64,000 bases of DNA, taken from the NCBI RefSeq assembly GCF_009834025.1, contig NZ_CP047156.1, forward strand, positions 3,432,067 to 3,496,066. Direction: 5' to 3'. Source of the DNA: Epidermidibacterium keratini. GTDB taxonomy: Bacteria > Actinomycetota > Actinomycetes > Mycobacteriales > Antricoccaceae. A program made the position numbers and the translations under genes. Of the stretch, positions 8,790 to 17,178 are shown piece by piece (position 1 is the stretch's first letter; every line of letters begins with the position of its first letter). The notes beneath the pieces are model-generated. The model searched no databases and was not told the DNA's origin. It saw only the letters and a list, made by a program, of their open reading frames with translations.

Positions 8790-9559
8790 GCGGGTCGTCC
8801 ACGCTCACCGTCGCCAGCTTCAACATCCGCTTCCAGACCCGCAAGGACGGCCGCAACAACTGGCCGCGTCGGCGCCGGGCCGTGGCATCGCTGGTGCGCT
8901 CCTGGGAGGCCGATGTCCTTGCCTTGCAGGAGGTCCTGCCGCGTCAGCGCCGCTATCTCCAGCGCCATCTCGACGGATATGAGTGGTACGGCGCCGGGCG
9001 CGCCGACGGCCGCGACGAGGGGGAGCAGAGCCCGGTTGCCTTACGCAGCAGCCGTTTTCATGCGCGCGAGTGGCGCACGCGCTGGCTCTCGCTGACTCCG
9101 GACGTGCCCGGGTCGCTCGGTTGGGATGCCCGGATCCCACGGGTGGCGACCGTCGTACTCGCCACTGCTGCACAGCCTGGGCCGGATGAGGAGATCGGGA
9201 TCATCAGCACGCACTTCGACCACCGCAGTGCGGCCGCGCGCCGCGGCGGTGCGGAGCTGATCGTGCAGACCGTCATGGCCGATGCCGACCGGGACTGGGT
9301 CGTGATGGGCGATCTCAACGCAGCGCACGACAGCGACGTGCTCGCGATCCTGCGCGAGGGTGGCCTTCGCTCAGTGCTGCCCGACGATGCCGGCGGCACG
9401 CTGCACGGCTGGAGCGGGCGGCGCGACGGGGCGCGGATCGACCACATCCTCGTGCATGGACGCTGGGTCGTCGAGGATGCGTGGATCGACCACACCGAGC
9501 CCGATGGCAGGCTCGCGAGCGACCATTGGCCGGTGCTCGCGCGCCTGCGCCGGGGATGA
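8786..9559 (+). CDS. Endonuclease/exonuclease/phosphatase (EEP) family protein
   Basis: This 257-residue EEP-fold hydrolase shows the family signatures in order: ASFNIRFQ (metal-site Asn), LALQEVLPRQRRYL (catalytic Glu), STHFDHRS (His/Asp), VVMGDLNAAHDS (Asp-Asn) and the final RIDHILV...ASDHWPVLA (Asp-His pair). Relatives hydrolyse phosphodiester or phosphomonoester bonds in nucleic acids, inositol phosphates or sphingomyelin. There is no signal peptide, so it is probably cytosolic. The substrate is not predictable. GTG start overlaps the upstream stop (GTGA). Confidence 0.88.
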   Translation: MSGSSTLTVASFNIRFQTRKDGRNNWPRRRRAVASLVRSWEADVLALQEVLPRQRRYLQRHLDGYEWYGAGRADGRDEGEQSPVALRSSRFHAREWRTRWLSLTPDVPGSLGWDARIPRVATVVLATAAQPGPDEEIGIISTHFDHRSAAARRGGAELIVQTVMADADRDWVVMGDLNAAHDSDVLAILREGGLRSVLPDDAGGTLHGWSGRRDGARIDHILVHGRWVVEDAWIDHTEPDGRLASDHWPVLARLRRG

Positions 9560-9560
9560 G

Positions 9561-9860
9561 CTACTCGCCCAACAGCTTCAGCAGTGCGCTGCGGTACGTG
9601 TGAAAAGCCGCGCGGCCCTCGTGGGTCAGCCGCACGTAGGTCACCGGCTTGCGGCCGGAGAACGTCTTGCTGGTCGCGACATATCCGGCCTGCTCCAGCT
9701 TGGCCAGGTGAGTGGTGAGGTTGCCGGCGGTCAGCTCGAGATCGCGCTGCAGGCGAGGAAAGGTCACCTCGTCGTCGGGGTCCACCAGCGAGGTATCGAG
9801 GTGCGTCACGATGCGCAGGCGCACCGGCGCGTGGATGACCGGGTCGAGATCCATGCTCAT
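9561..9860 (-). CDS. Winged-helix transcriptional regulator
   Basis: The 99-residue protein is a compact winged helix. HAPVRLRIVTHLD opens helix 1, RLQRDLELTAGNLTTHLAKL is the helix-turn-helix, and GYVATSKTFSGRKPVTYVRL is the wing, followed by a short dimerisation helix. It resembles the small MarR/ArsR-like family with an HTH_27-type domain that usually pairs with a membrane protein. It starts at the ATG at 9860, overlapping the stop of the membrane gene upstream (ATGA), so the two are co-translated. The palindrome over the operon promoter at 10507-10521 is a likely autoregulatory site. Confidence 0.85.
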   Translation of the reverse strand: MSMDLDPVIHAPVRLRIVTHLDTSLVDPDDEVTFPRLQRDLELTAGNLTTHLAKLEQAGYVATSKTFSGRKPVTYVRLTHEGRAAFHTYRSALLKLLGE

Positions 9861-10498
9861 CGCGGTTGCTGCCCGCGTCGCAGCAGGATCCAAGCGCCGA
9901 CAAAGAATACGAATCCGGCCGCCGCGTAGACCAGCAGGTGGTGTGGCGCGCCCACGAATGTCGCGATCACGACCGCGATGAGCAGTGCCACGCCGGCGCC
10001 GTACTGATCGATGTCGACGCCGCGGCGCCCGGCCGTGCTCCCGGCCAGGTAGAGCGCCCCGATCAGCAGCGTGAACGTGCCCGGGAACAGCAGGGAGGCC
10101 TGCGTGGCATCCAGGCCTGCACGCACCAGACCAATGTCAAAGAGCATCAGGACCAAGGTGCCGAGGGCAAACGAGATCCCGTAGAGCGCACCGACCCGGT
10201 TGCTCGGTCCGCGGTGGCCCGATCCCATGGTGATGCCCAAGGTTGCCGACACCACGATGCCGGCTATGACCAGTCCGCCGAGGATCCACCATTGCACGCC
10301 GTCGGGCAGCGTGAACCAGGGATTGCCACCGTCAGCGCCGCTCCAGACGGCCAGGTAGCCGACCAGCCAGACGACGCCCCAGACAGCGACGATCGCGGCG
10401 GTGGATCGCAACTCGCGACGTGAGGCGTGAGCTCGCTCTTTGTCGATGAGCGCCACGGCCTCGGCGGGCTGCAGAGTGGGCGCACCTTCGGTAGTCAT
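9857..10498 (-). CDS. Multi-pass membrane protein co-transcribed with a regulator
   Basis: The 213-residue protein has a charged cytosolic N-terminus (DKERAHASRRELRST) and about six hydrophobic segments, among them IVAVWGVVWLVGYLAVW, WWILGGLVIAGIVVSATL and YAAAGFVFFVGAWILL. No catalytic motif is visible. Pairing with a small winged-helix regulator is common for membrane proteins of this type in actinobacteria. The ATG at 10498 follows the promoter almost directly; starting 36 bases further upstream would put the coding region through the -10 box. Function unknown. Confidence 0.8.
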   Translation of the reverse strand: MTTEGAPTLQPAEAVALIDKERAHASRRELRSTAAIVAVWGVVWLVGYLAVWSGADGGNPWFTLPDGVQWWILGGLVIAGIVVSATLGITMGSGHRGPSNRVGALYGISFALGTLVLMLFDIGLVRAGLDATQASLLFPGTFTLLIGALYLAGSTAGRRGVDIDQYGAGVALLIAVVIATFVGAPHHLLVYAAAGFVFFVGAWILLRRGQQPR

Positions 10499-10505
10499 GC
10501 CTTCA

Positions 10506-10534
10506 AGTTTGCAACGCAAACCACTTTGCGTCAA
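10506..10534 (-). promoter_or_regulatory. Promoter with overlapping palindrome for the regulator/membrane operon
   Basis: On the minus strand TTGACG (10529-10534) and CAAACT (10506-10511) are spaced by 17 bases, a good -35/-10 pair only seven bases from the ATG. The perfect inverted repeat GTTTGC-AAC-GCAAAC (10507-10521) covers the -10 box, so a bound dimer would exclude RNA polymerase. The co-encoded winged-helix protein is the obvious candidate. Confidence 0.6.
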
Positions 10535-10555
10535 GACAAGTGCTCGCAGAAAAGT

Positions 10556-10590
10556 GTGGGCTGTCAGCCACTAGGTGGCTGACAGCCCAC
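10556..10590 (-). terminator. Intrinsic terminator after the coiled-coil gene
   Basis: The perfect 16-bp stem GTGGGCTGTCAGCCAC / GTGGCTGACAGCCCAC with a three-base TAG loop is followed on the minus strand by ACTTTTCTG, giving a short U-run. It sits 28 bases past the stop of the minus-strand gene at 10618. Confidence 0.8.
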
Positions 10591-10617
10591 ATCTTCGGAC
10601 GGGGAGGTGCCTCGCGG

Positions 10618-12108
10618 TTAGCGGCGGGGGCGGCGCGGGCGGATCGCGCTGATCTGACGCGTGCGCTCGGCCGGCTCGTCGGAGCGCACGCCGGAGGCCA
10701 GCGCGGCGGCCTTCTGCTGCGCCGCGACACCTGGTGCCGACTGCGGGGTGGCACCGGCGTGCTGCGGTACGCCGGGCTGCTGGTTTGGCTCGAGCTGCAC
10801 CGTCGCATCGACGACCTCGGTCTCGGCAGCGGCCTCGGTGTCGGTCACCTCGTCCGGGCCTGTCTCGGTCGAGTCCTCGGGCTGCTGCGCCGACGCCGCG
10901 TCGTGCGCCTCGGCCTCCGGCGCGTGCTGCTCGGGTGCCGGCTGATCTGGCGCCTCTGCCGCCGGTACGCCGTTAGGGCCTTCGCCTTGGTCCGCGGCTT
11001 GCTGGTGCGCCTCACCCGAGCTATCGACCTCGGCATCGCGAGGCTGGTCGACCTCGGGCTGGCGCGGCTGATCGGTGGCCATCGACTCGGCGAGTACGGC
11101 GGCCGCTTGCTGGTCGCGCGGCGTACCGGTCAGCTCCGGCTCGGCCGGCGCCGACGCGCTGGGTGCCTCGATCTCGCGGTTCGGATCGAGGTCCTCCGGT
11201 GCGATCGCGAGCTGGGCCGGAACGCCGGAGACCAGCTGGCCGATCGAGTGGATCTGCGCGGCCAGGTTGGTGCGCACCTGCTGCAGGCGGTGGACCTCGT
11301 CCTGGGCCTCGGAGATCATCGCGCGGGCGCGCTGGTTGGCCTCGTCGACGGTCCGCGTCGCGTCGGCGTGCGCCGTCGACGCCAGGTCGGCCGCGGTCTC
11401 GCGGGCCTCCTGGATGCGCGCGGCAGCCTCAGCGCGTGAGCGCTCATCGCGCTCGGACTCGTCCTTGTGGGCGGCGGTACGCCGGTGGCGCAGCGCGATC
11501 TCGAAGTCCTCCTCGGCGGAGGCGCGCTTGGCCTCCGAGGCTGCGATCAGGTCGGCGGCCTTGGCCTGTGCCTTGCTGAGGTGCTCCTCGGCCTGCTTGT
11601 GCCGCGAGTCGAGGTGCTCGGCGGCCTCGGCCTTGGCCTTGGCGAGCACGTCGTCGGCCTCGGCGCGGACGTCGGCGGCGTACTGCTCGGCCTCGGCGCG
11701 CTTGCTGGCGAGGTCGGCATCGACGTCCGAGCGCTCCTTGGTGGCGCTCTCGCGCGTCTGGTCGGCATCGCGCTGGGCGGCCGCGCGAATCTCCGCGGCC
11801 TCCTCCTCGGCCAGGCGCAGCATCGAGGCGATGCGCCCGCCCATGTTCTCAAAGCTCGGCGGCTCGTTCTGGTTCAGCTGCTGCTTGAGCTCACCGTTCT
11901 CGGTGCGCGCCGCCTCGAGCTTCTTGCGGACGTCCTTGGCGTGCTTGACGGCGGCCTCGCGCTCGGAGACCAGGGTGCGTAGATCGTCCTCAAGGCGGCG
12001 GAACTCGGTAAGCACCTGATTGCGGTCGTAGCCGCGCATGACCACGTCGAAGTTGGCAGACGGAGCGCCCATCGGGATGAGGTCGTTGTTGTCAGGTGGT
12101 GGAGTCAT
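10618..12108 (-). CDS. DivIVA-like coiled-coil protein (Scy/FilP-like position)
   Basis: This is a 496-residue, very charged protein. Residues 1-60 resemble a DivIVA membrane-curvature domain (NFDVVMRGYDRNQVLTEF then RLEDDLRTLVSEREAA). Residues about 60-280 form a long uninterrupted coiled coil rich in Ala, Glu, Lys and Arg. The last 200 residues are an acidic, Pro/Ala/Gln/Glu-rich disordered tail ending in the basic RPRRPRR. Such proteins organise polar growth. In Streptomyces, Scy and FilP lie next to the same epimerase-thiolase pair as here, so it is probably a positional relative; that synteny is from memory. Start ATG 12108 has CGGAG eight bases upstream. Flanked by terminators. Confidence 0.8.
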   Translation of the reverse strand: MTPPPDNNDLIPMGAPSANFDVVMRGYDRNQVLTEFRRLEDDLRTLVSEREAAVKHAKDVRKKLEAARTENGELKQQLNQNEPPSFENMGGRIASMLRLAEEEAAEIRAAAQRDADQTRESATKERSDVDADLASKRAEAEQYAADVRAEADDVLAKAKAEAAEHLDSRHKQAEEHLSKAQAKAADLIAASEAKRASAEEDFEIALRHRRTAAHKDESERDERSRAEAAARIQEARETAADLASTAHADATRTVDEANQRARAMISEAQDEVHRLQQVRTNLAAQIHSIGQLVSGVPAQLAIAPEDLDPNREIEAPSASAPAEPELTGTPRDQQAAAVLAESMATDQPRQPEVDQPRDAEVDSSGEAHQQAADQGEGPNGVPAAEAPDQPAPEQHAPEAEAHDAASAQQPEDSTETGPDEVTDTEAAAETEVVDATVQLEPNQQPGVPQHAGATPQSAPGVAAQQKAAALASGVRSDEPAERTRQISAIRPRRPRR

Positions 12109-12189
12109 CGCATCTCCGTAGTTCTCGTCGCGGCCGTTGCTTACCACTGTAGAGGCCCACCCGTGAGACTTGCTTGAACGCCCCAGCGC

Positions 12190-12259
12190 GCCTGCCAGCG
12201 AAAATTGAGCGCTGGCAGGCGGCTCACGGGCAACTCACAGCCGCCGCCTGATGCGGCGG
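12190..12259 (-). terminator. Two hairpins downstream of ccrA
   Basis: The first, CCGCCGC-CTGAT-GCGGCGG (12241-12259), begins eight bases past the ccrA stop. The second has 11-bp arms, GCCTGCCAGCG (12190-12200) and CGCTGGCAGGC (12210-12220), and an A/T-rich loop. Neither is followed by a long U-run, but together they probably end ccrA transcription before the coiled-coil gene promoter. Confidence 0.6.
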
Positions 12260-12266
12260 GCTATGC

Positions 12267-13604
12267 CTACTTGTTGCGGAAGCGGTGGATCTTCTCGCCC
12301 AGCGCGTCGCGGGTGTCCTGATCGCGCACGCCGAGGTCCTCCTCAGGAGCGAGGCAGAGTACGCCGACCTTGCCCTGGTGCAGGTTGCGGTGCACCTCGA
12401 GGGCCGCATCGCCGGTCTGCTCGAGGCTGAACGTCTTGGACAGGGTCGGCTGGATCAGCCCGCGCGCGATCAGCCGGTTGGCCTCCCAGGCCTCGCGGTA
12501 GTTGGCGAAGTGCGAGCCGACGATGCGCTTGAGGTTCATCCACAGGTAGCGGTTGTCGTACTCGTGCATGTAGCCCGAGGTCGACGCACAGGTCACGATC
12601 GTGCCGCCGCGCTTGGTGACGTAGACCGAGGCGCCGAACGTCTCGCGTCCCGGGTGCTCGAAGACGATGTCCGGGTCATCGCCGCCGGTCAGCTCGCGGA
12701 TCTTCGAGCCGAAGCGCTTCCACTCGCCGACGTCCTGGGTGGAGTCGTCCTTCCAGAACTTGTAGCCCTCGGCGTTGCGGTCGATCACCAGCTCGGCGCC
12801 CATGCTGCGGCAGATCTCGGCCTTCTCCGGCGAGGAGACGACGCACACCGGGATGGCGCCGCCGTTGAGCGCCATCTGGGTGGCGTAGGAACCCAGGCCA
12901 CCGGAGGCGCCCCAGATCACCACGACATCGCCCTGCTTCATCGCCGCGCCGTTCTTGGAGACGAGCTGGCGGTAGGCGGTCGAGTTGACCAGGCCCGGGC
13001 AGGCGGCCTCTTCCCACGACAGGTGCGCCGGCTTGGGCATCAGCTGGTTGGACTTGACGGTCGCCATGTCGGCCAGCCCGCCGAAGTTGGTCTCAAAGCC
13101 CCAGATGCGCTGCTGCGGGTCCAGCATGGTGTCGCTGTGGCCCTGCGGGTCCTCGAGCTCGACCGACAGGCAGTGCGCGACGACCTCGTCGCCGGGCTTC
13201 CACTTCGAGACGCCCGGGCCTACGCGCAGTACGACGCCGGCTAGGTCGGAGCCGACGATGTGGTAGGGCAGGTCGTGGCGCTTGGCCAGCTCGCTGGTCT
13301 TGCCGTAGCGCTTCAGGAAGCCGAAGGTCGAGATCGGCTCGAAGATCGAGGTCCACACGGTGTTGTAGTTGACCGAGGAGGCCATCACCGCGATCTGCGC
13401 CTCGCCCGGACCGAGTTCGGGGGTCGGCACCTCCTGCAGGTGCAGGGACTTGCGTGGGTCCTTATCGCGCGAGGCGAGCCCGGCAAACATGTCCTGGTCC
13501 TCTTCGCGCACCACGATGGCGCGATAGGACTCCGGGACATCAATCTTCGCGACGTCCTCGGACTTGCCGGACATGATCGCGTCGAGAATCTGGTCGGTGG
13601 ACAT
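12267..13604 (-). CDS. ccrA: Crotonyl-CoA carboxylase/reductase
   Basis: The 445-residue medium-chain dehydrogenase/reductase converts crotonyl-CoA, CO2 and NADPH to (2S)-ethylmalonyl-CoA, or to butyryl-CoA when CO2 is absent. The four residues known to hold CO2 in the Kitasatospora setae enzyme are present at the same numbers: Asn81 (VNYNTVW), Phe170 and Glu171 (IWGFETNFGG) and His365 (GSHFANY). The NADPH turn is WGASGGLGSYATQ. A true carboxylase is therefore expected rather than a plain enoyl reductase. ATG start. A shared operator-like repeat lies 72-87 bases upstream. Partners nearby are the epimerase, thiolase, MeaB and IcmA. Confidence 0.97.
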   Translation of the reverse strand: MSTDQILDAIMSGKSEDVAKIDVPESYRAIVVREEDQDMFAGLASRDKDPRKSLHLQEVPTPELGPGEAQIAVMASSVNYNTVWTSIFEPISTFGFLKRYGKTSELAKRHDLPYHIVGSDLAGVVLRVGPGVSKWKPGDEVVAHCLSVELEDPQGHSDTMLDPQQRIWGFETNFGGLADMATVKSNQLMPKPAHLSWEEAACPGLVNSTAYRQLVSKNGAAMKQGDVVVIWGASGGLGSYATQMALNGGAIPVCVVSSPEKAEICRSMGAELVIDRNAEGYKFWKDDSTQDVGEWKRFGSKIRELTGGDDPDIVFEHPGRETFGASVYVTKRGGTIVTCASTSGYMHEYDNRYLWMNLKRIVGSHFANYREAWEANRLIARGLIQPTLSKTFSLEQTGDAALEVHRNLHQGKVGVLCLAPEEDLGVRDQDTRDALGEKIHRFRNK

Positions 13605-13675
13605 GCGGGCTCCTTGCAGGTGGCCGACGGCGTCGGCCTACGTTGTGCGGATAGCGGGCAGTTGTCTGAGGGTAA

Positions 13676-13691
13676 GTTACCGGCGAGTAAC
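13676..13691 (-). promoter_or_regulatory. Operator-like repeat upstream of ccrA
   Basis: GTTACCGGCGAGTAAC has arms GTTAC/GTAAC and is 72 bases upstream of the ccrA start, inside the 137-base gap to the epimerase gene. It is nearly identical to the sites before etfB and the aldehyde dehydrogenase. A TetR-type regulator of fatty-acid genes would be a reasonable binder; this is inference. Confidence 0.55.
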
Positions 13692-13741
13692 TACTGGTAT
13701 CGACGGCCTGTGAGATCCGGCACGAGGCTTCGCCGGTCGGG

Positions 13742-14164
13742 CTAGTGGCTCGCGTCGGCGGCCGGCTCGACGAGCTCGACCAGGACGCCGCCGGCGTCCT
13801 TGGGGTGGATGAAGTTGATTCGTGAGTTCGCAGTGCCGCGCCGTGGCTCGTCGTACAGCAGGCGCAGGCCGCGCTCGCGCAGGGTCGCGCTGACCGCATC
13901 GATGTCCTCGACGGTGTAGGCCATCTGCTGGATGCCAGGTCCGCTCTTGTCGAGGAACTTGGCGATGGTGCTCTCGGGGGTGAGGGGAGCGAGCAGCTGG
14001 ATGCACGAGCCGGAGTCGCCGACTGCGAGCATCGCTTCGCGAACGCCCTGCTCTTCATTGGTCTCTTCGTGGACCACGGACATATCGAAGGAGTTCTTGT
14101 AGAACTCCTTCGCGGCGTCGAGGTCGGCTACCGCGATACCGACATGGTTGATCTCGGTGAACAA
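13742..14164 (-). CDS. mce: Methylmalonyl-CoA (ethylmalonyl-CoA) epimerase
   Basis: This 140-residue vicinal-oxygen-chelate protein has FTEINHVGIAVADLDAA (metal-ligand His), GIQQMAYTVEDIDA (second metal site) and GGVLVELVEP (C-terminal Glu). The family interconverts the 2R and 2S forms of methylmalonyl-CoA, and often of ethylmalonyl-CoA. The start is most likely TTG at 14164: GAGGAGG lies six bases before it and it aligns with the usual Met of the family, whereas the longer in-frame reading from 14209 adds 15 atypical residues. It diverges from the thiolase gene and follows the same direction as ccrA, whose product it would epimerise. Confidence 0.92.
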   Translation of the reverse strand: MFTEINHVGIAVADLDAAKEFYKNSFDMSVVHEETNEEQGVREAMLAVGDSGSCIQLLAPLTPESTIAKFLDKSGPGIQQMAYTVEDIDAVSATLRERGLRLLYDEPRRGTANSRINFIHPKDAGGVLVELVEPAADASH

Positions 14165-14338
14165 GGGAGGCCTCCTCGGGCGGGCGGACTGTAGCGATGA
14201 ACGTACCAACGCCCGCGTTGCCTAGTGACGCAGGTATAGGTGATCGCTTTCACTCCGGCTGGCTTAGGCTGGAGGGAGGGGCACCAGAGCCCGCGCAGTA
14301 GGGTGCCCATAACGATCGCCTCCCTAGGAGTATCCGCC

Positions 14339-15559
14339 ATGAGCACGAACACCTCTGATCGCACCGCGGCCACCACCTCGGTCATCGTCTCCGGCGCCCG
14401 TACGCCGATGGGCCGGCTGATGGGATCGCTGAAGGACTTCTCCGGCGCCGAGCTCGGCGGGGTCGCGATCAAGGCAGCGCTGGAGCGCGCCGGGATCGCC
14501 GGCGAGCAGGTCGACTACGTCATCATGGGCCAGGTCCTGCAGGCCGGCGCCGGGCAGATTCCCTCCCGTCAGGCCGCAGTCGCCGCGGGCATCCCGATGG
14601 ACGTGCCGTCGCTGACCATCAACAAGGTCTGCCTGTCCGGGCTCGATGCCATCGCGCTCGCCGACCAGCTCATCCGCGCCGGCGAGTTCGACATCGTCGT
14701 CGCCGGCGGCATGGAGTCGATGACCAACGCCCCGCACCTGCTGCCAAAGAGCCGCGCCGGCTACAAGTACGGCGCCTTCGAGGTGCTCGATGCGATGGCG
14801 TACGACGGGCTGACCGATGCCTTCGACCACGTCTCGATGGGCGAGTCGACCGAGACGCACAACCAGGGCCTGAACATCACCCGCGAGCAGCAGGACGAGT
14901 TCGCCGCCCGCTCGCACCAGCGCGCCGCCGCGGCAGCCAAGGAAGGCCGCTTCGACGAGGAGACGGTCGCGGTGCAGATCCCGCAGCGCAAGGGCGATCC
15001 GATCGAGTTCAAGACCGACGAGGGCGTGCGCGGCGACACGACCGTCGAGTCGCTGGGCAAGCTCAAGCCGGCCTTCTCCAAGGACGGCACCATCACCGCC
15101 GGCACCGCCTCGCAGATTTCCGACGGTGCATGCGCCGTCGTCGTGATGAGCAAGGAGAAGGCCGAGCAGCTCGGCATTCCCGTGCTCGCCGAGATCGGCG
15201 CGCACGGCAACGTCGCCGGCCCGGACAACTCGCTGCAGTCCCAGCCCTCACACGCGATCACCCATGCGCTGAAGAAGGCCGGTCGCTCCCTCGATGAGAT
15301 CGACCTCGTCGAGATCAACGAGGCGTTTGCCGCGGTCGGCATCCAGTCGATGCGCGACCTGGGCCTTGACGAAGAGAAGGTCAACGTCGACGGTGGCGCG
15401 ATCGCTCTTGGCCACCCCATCGGGATGTCCGGAGCCCGCCTGGTGCTGCACCTCATCTACGCGCTGCGTGGACGCGGCGGCGGCACCGGCGTCGCAGCGC
15501 TCTGTGGCGGCGGCGGTCAGGGCGACGCGCTGATCATCGACGTACCCGCTGCCAGCTAG
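14339..15559 (+). CDS. Acetyl-CoA C-acetyltransferase (thiolase)
   Basis: The 406-residue thiolase has the acylated cysteine Cys98 in [11 protein letters not shown], the NEAFAAV and [10 protein letters not shown] histidine blocks, and the C-terminal CGGGGQGDA cysteine. It condenses two acetyl-CoA to acetoacetyl-CoA or performs the reverse cleavage. From memory it matches FadA4 (Rv1323) by position, next to the epimerase. Start ATG 14339 has AGGAG eight bases upstream; the reading from 14240 lacks any such signal. Stop and meaB start are contiguous, so the two genes form one operon. With the dehydrogenase at 4983 and a crotonase it would make crotonyl-CoA for ccrA. Confidence 0.94.
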   Translation: MSTNTSDRTAATTSVIVSGARTPMGRLMGSLKDFSGAELGGVAIKAALERAGIAGEQVDYVIMGQVLQAGAGQIPSRQAAVAAGIPMDVPSLTINKVCLSGLDAIALADQLIRAGEFDIVVAGGMESMTNAPHLLPKSRAGYKYGAFEVLDAMAYDGLTDAFDHVSMGESTETHNQGLNITREQQDEFAARSHQRAAAAAKEGRFDEETVAVQIPQRKGDPIEFKTDEGVRGDTTVESLGKLKPAFSKDGTITAGTASQISDGACAVVVMSKEKAEQLGIPVLAEIGAHGNVAGPDNSLQSQPSHAITHALKKAGRSLDEIDLVEINEAFAAVGIQSMRDLGLDEEKVNVDGGAIALGHPIGMSGARLVLHLIYALRGRGGGTGVAALCGGGGQGDALIIDVPAAS

Positions 15560-16552
15560 GTGGCAGCGGCAGGTGGCCGGCTCAGCCGCTCGGCGAGTGT
15601 GTCCGAGCTCGTCGAGCGGGCTCGCGACGGTCAAGCGCGGGCGGTTGCGCGGTTGATCTCGCTCGTCGAGGACGAGAGCCCGCAGCTGCGCGACGTGGCT
15701 GCGGAGTTGGCGCCGTACACCGGCAACGCCATCGTCATCGGGATCACCGGCTCACCCGGTGTCGGCAAGTCGACCTCGACCTCGGCGTTGGTGCGTGCCT
15801 ACCGCGCGCAGGGCAAGCGGGTCGGCGTACTCGCCGTTGATCCGTCGTCGCCGTTCTCCGGCGGTGCGCTGCTCGGTGACCGTATCCGCATGCAGGACCA
15901 CGCGACCGATTCCGGGGTCTTCATCCGCTCGATGTCCTCTCGCGGTCACCTGGGCGGTCTGTCCTGGGCGAGCCCGCAAGCGCTGCGGGTGCTCGACGGT
16001 GCCGGCTTTGACGTCGTACTCATCGAGACCGTGGGCGTCGGGCAGGCCGAGGTCGAGATCGCCTCGATGGCCGATACGACGCTCGTGCTGCTGGCGCCGG
16101 GGATGGGCGACGGAATCCAGGCGGCCAAGGCCGGAATCCTTGAGGTCGCAGACATCTTCGTGGTCAACAAGGCCGACCGCGACGGCGCCGACAACGTCGT
16201 CCGCGACCTGCGCAACATGCTCGGTCTCGGCGGCCGGCACTCCGATGCCGGAGCCTGGCGGCCCTCGATCGTCAAGACGATCGCCGAGAAGGAGCAGGGC
16301 GTCGACGACGTCATCGAGGCGATCGCTGCGCACCGCGACTGGATGGTCTCGCACGGCGAGCTCGAGCGCCGGCACAAGGCGCGCGCCGCCGGTGAGGTCG
16401 TCGCGATCGCGATGGGGACGCTGCGCGAGAAGATGCGCGAGATGGAAGGCCACGCCTCGCTGTCGAAGCTGGCCGACTCGATCGTGACGGGCACCAGCGA
16501 CCCGTACGTCGCCGCCGACCTGCTCGTCGCCGAGCTGGCCTCAGCCGACTAG
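15560..16552 (+). CDS. meaB: MeaB/ArgK-type GTPase, B12-mutase chaperone
   Basis: The 330-residue G3E P-loop GTPase has Walker A GITGSPGVGKST, a switch region around DRIRMQDHATD, the IETVGVGQAEVEIA Walker B/G3 segment, and the base-specificity motif FVVNKADRDG. MeaB proteins load, protect and repair the adenosylcobalamin cofactor of methylmalonyl- and isobutyryl-CoA mutases. The GTG start follows the thiolase TAG without a gap. The client in this window is the mutase large subunit at 17884. Confidence 0.95.
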   Translation: MAAAGGRLSRSASVSELVERARDGQARAVARLISLVEDESPQLRDVAAELAPYTGNAIVIGITGSPGVGKSTSTSALVRAYRAQGKRVGVLAVDPSSPFSGGALLGDRIRMQDHATDSGVFIRSMSSRGHLGGLSWASPQALRVLDGAGFDVVLIETVGVGQAEVEIASMADTTLVLLAPGMGDGIQAAKAGILEVADIFVVNKADRDGADNVVRDLRNMLGLGGRHSDAGAWRPSIVKTIAEKEQGVDDVIEAIAAHRDWMVSHGELERRHKARAAGEVVAIAMGTLREKMREMEGHASLSKLADSIVTGTSDPYVAADLLVAELASAD

Positions 16553-16565
16553 CTCGCGCGCCGGG

Positions 16566-17099
16566 CTAGAGGCCGCGCGAGCGCAAGCGGTAGGCGCTGA
16601 CCGCGTCGATGTACGCCGTACTCTCCCTGCGCCAGATCAGCACCACGATGTAGGTCTGCAGCGCAAAGATCGCCGCGTTGATCGCCAGCCCCAGAGGTCC
16701 ACCGGCCCCTGCGGTCCCGACGAAACCAGCGCCGATGAGGCTCAGTACGAAGCCAGCGGCCGACAGCCCGTAGAAGACGGTTCCGAGCACGCGCGCCCAG
16801 GCGCGGCCCTGGCCGATCTTGATCGCCATCCACGCCCACAGCCCGATGGTGATCGCCAGGGTGAGCACGAAGCTGACCCAGAAGATCGTCCGGATCGTGT
16901 CGTCGCTCATTGTGTCGTCGCCGACCTGGCTGCGCGCGTCGGCGATTGACTGGTCGAGGTCCAGCAGCCCGATAAGGCTGAGCACGAGCGTGATCCCCAT
17001 CGCGACGTACATCAGGCGGACGGCCTGTGCGATGGTTGCCGGCTGCTGCGGGGGTGCTTCCGGAGCAGGGGGCGGGGAGTAGGGGTATGGCTCGGTCAC
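16566..17099 (-). CDS. Conserved membrane protein, four helices
   Basis: The 177-residue protein has a proline-rich cytosolic N-terminus (YPYSPPPAPEAPPQQPATI) and four hydrophobic stretches: YVAMGITLVLSLIGLL, FWVSFVLTLAITIGLWAWM, GTVFYGLSAAGFVLSLIGAG and LGLAINAAIFALQTYIVVL. This layout is common among small actinobacterial membrane proteins of unknown role. GTG start with GGAGG seven bases upstream. The gene converges on meaB with 13 bases between stops and diverges from the MarR gene. Confidence 0.8.
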   Translation of the reverse strand: MTEPYPYSPPPAPEAPPQQPATIAQAVRLMYVAMGITLVLSLIGLLDLDQSIADARSQVGDDTMSDDTIRTIFWVSFVLTLAITIGLWAWMAIKIGQGRAWARVLGTVFYGLSAAGFVLSLIGAGFVGTAGAGGPLGLAINAAIFALQTYIVVLIWRRESTAYIDAVSAYRLRSRGL

Positions 17100-17166
17100 G
17101 CGACCTCCAGACGGCGTGAAGTGGGCGCTAAACCTAGCACGCGAAACGACCGCGCAGTGCTGCCGC

Positions 17167-17172
17167 TAGGGT
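17167..17172 (+). promoter_or_regulatory. -10 box of the MarR gene
   Basis: TAGGGT ends six bases before the GTG at 17179, predicting a leaderless transcript. Confidence 0.45.
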
Positions 17173-17178
17173 TGCTGC

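Noticed and set aside
13605-13741. Possible small gene between ccrA and the epimerase
   Set aside because: No start with a ribosome-binding site and no coding bias; the gap is explained by the promoter and operator.
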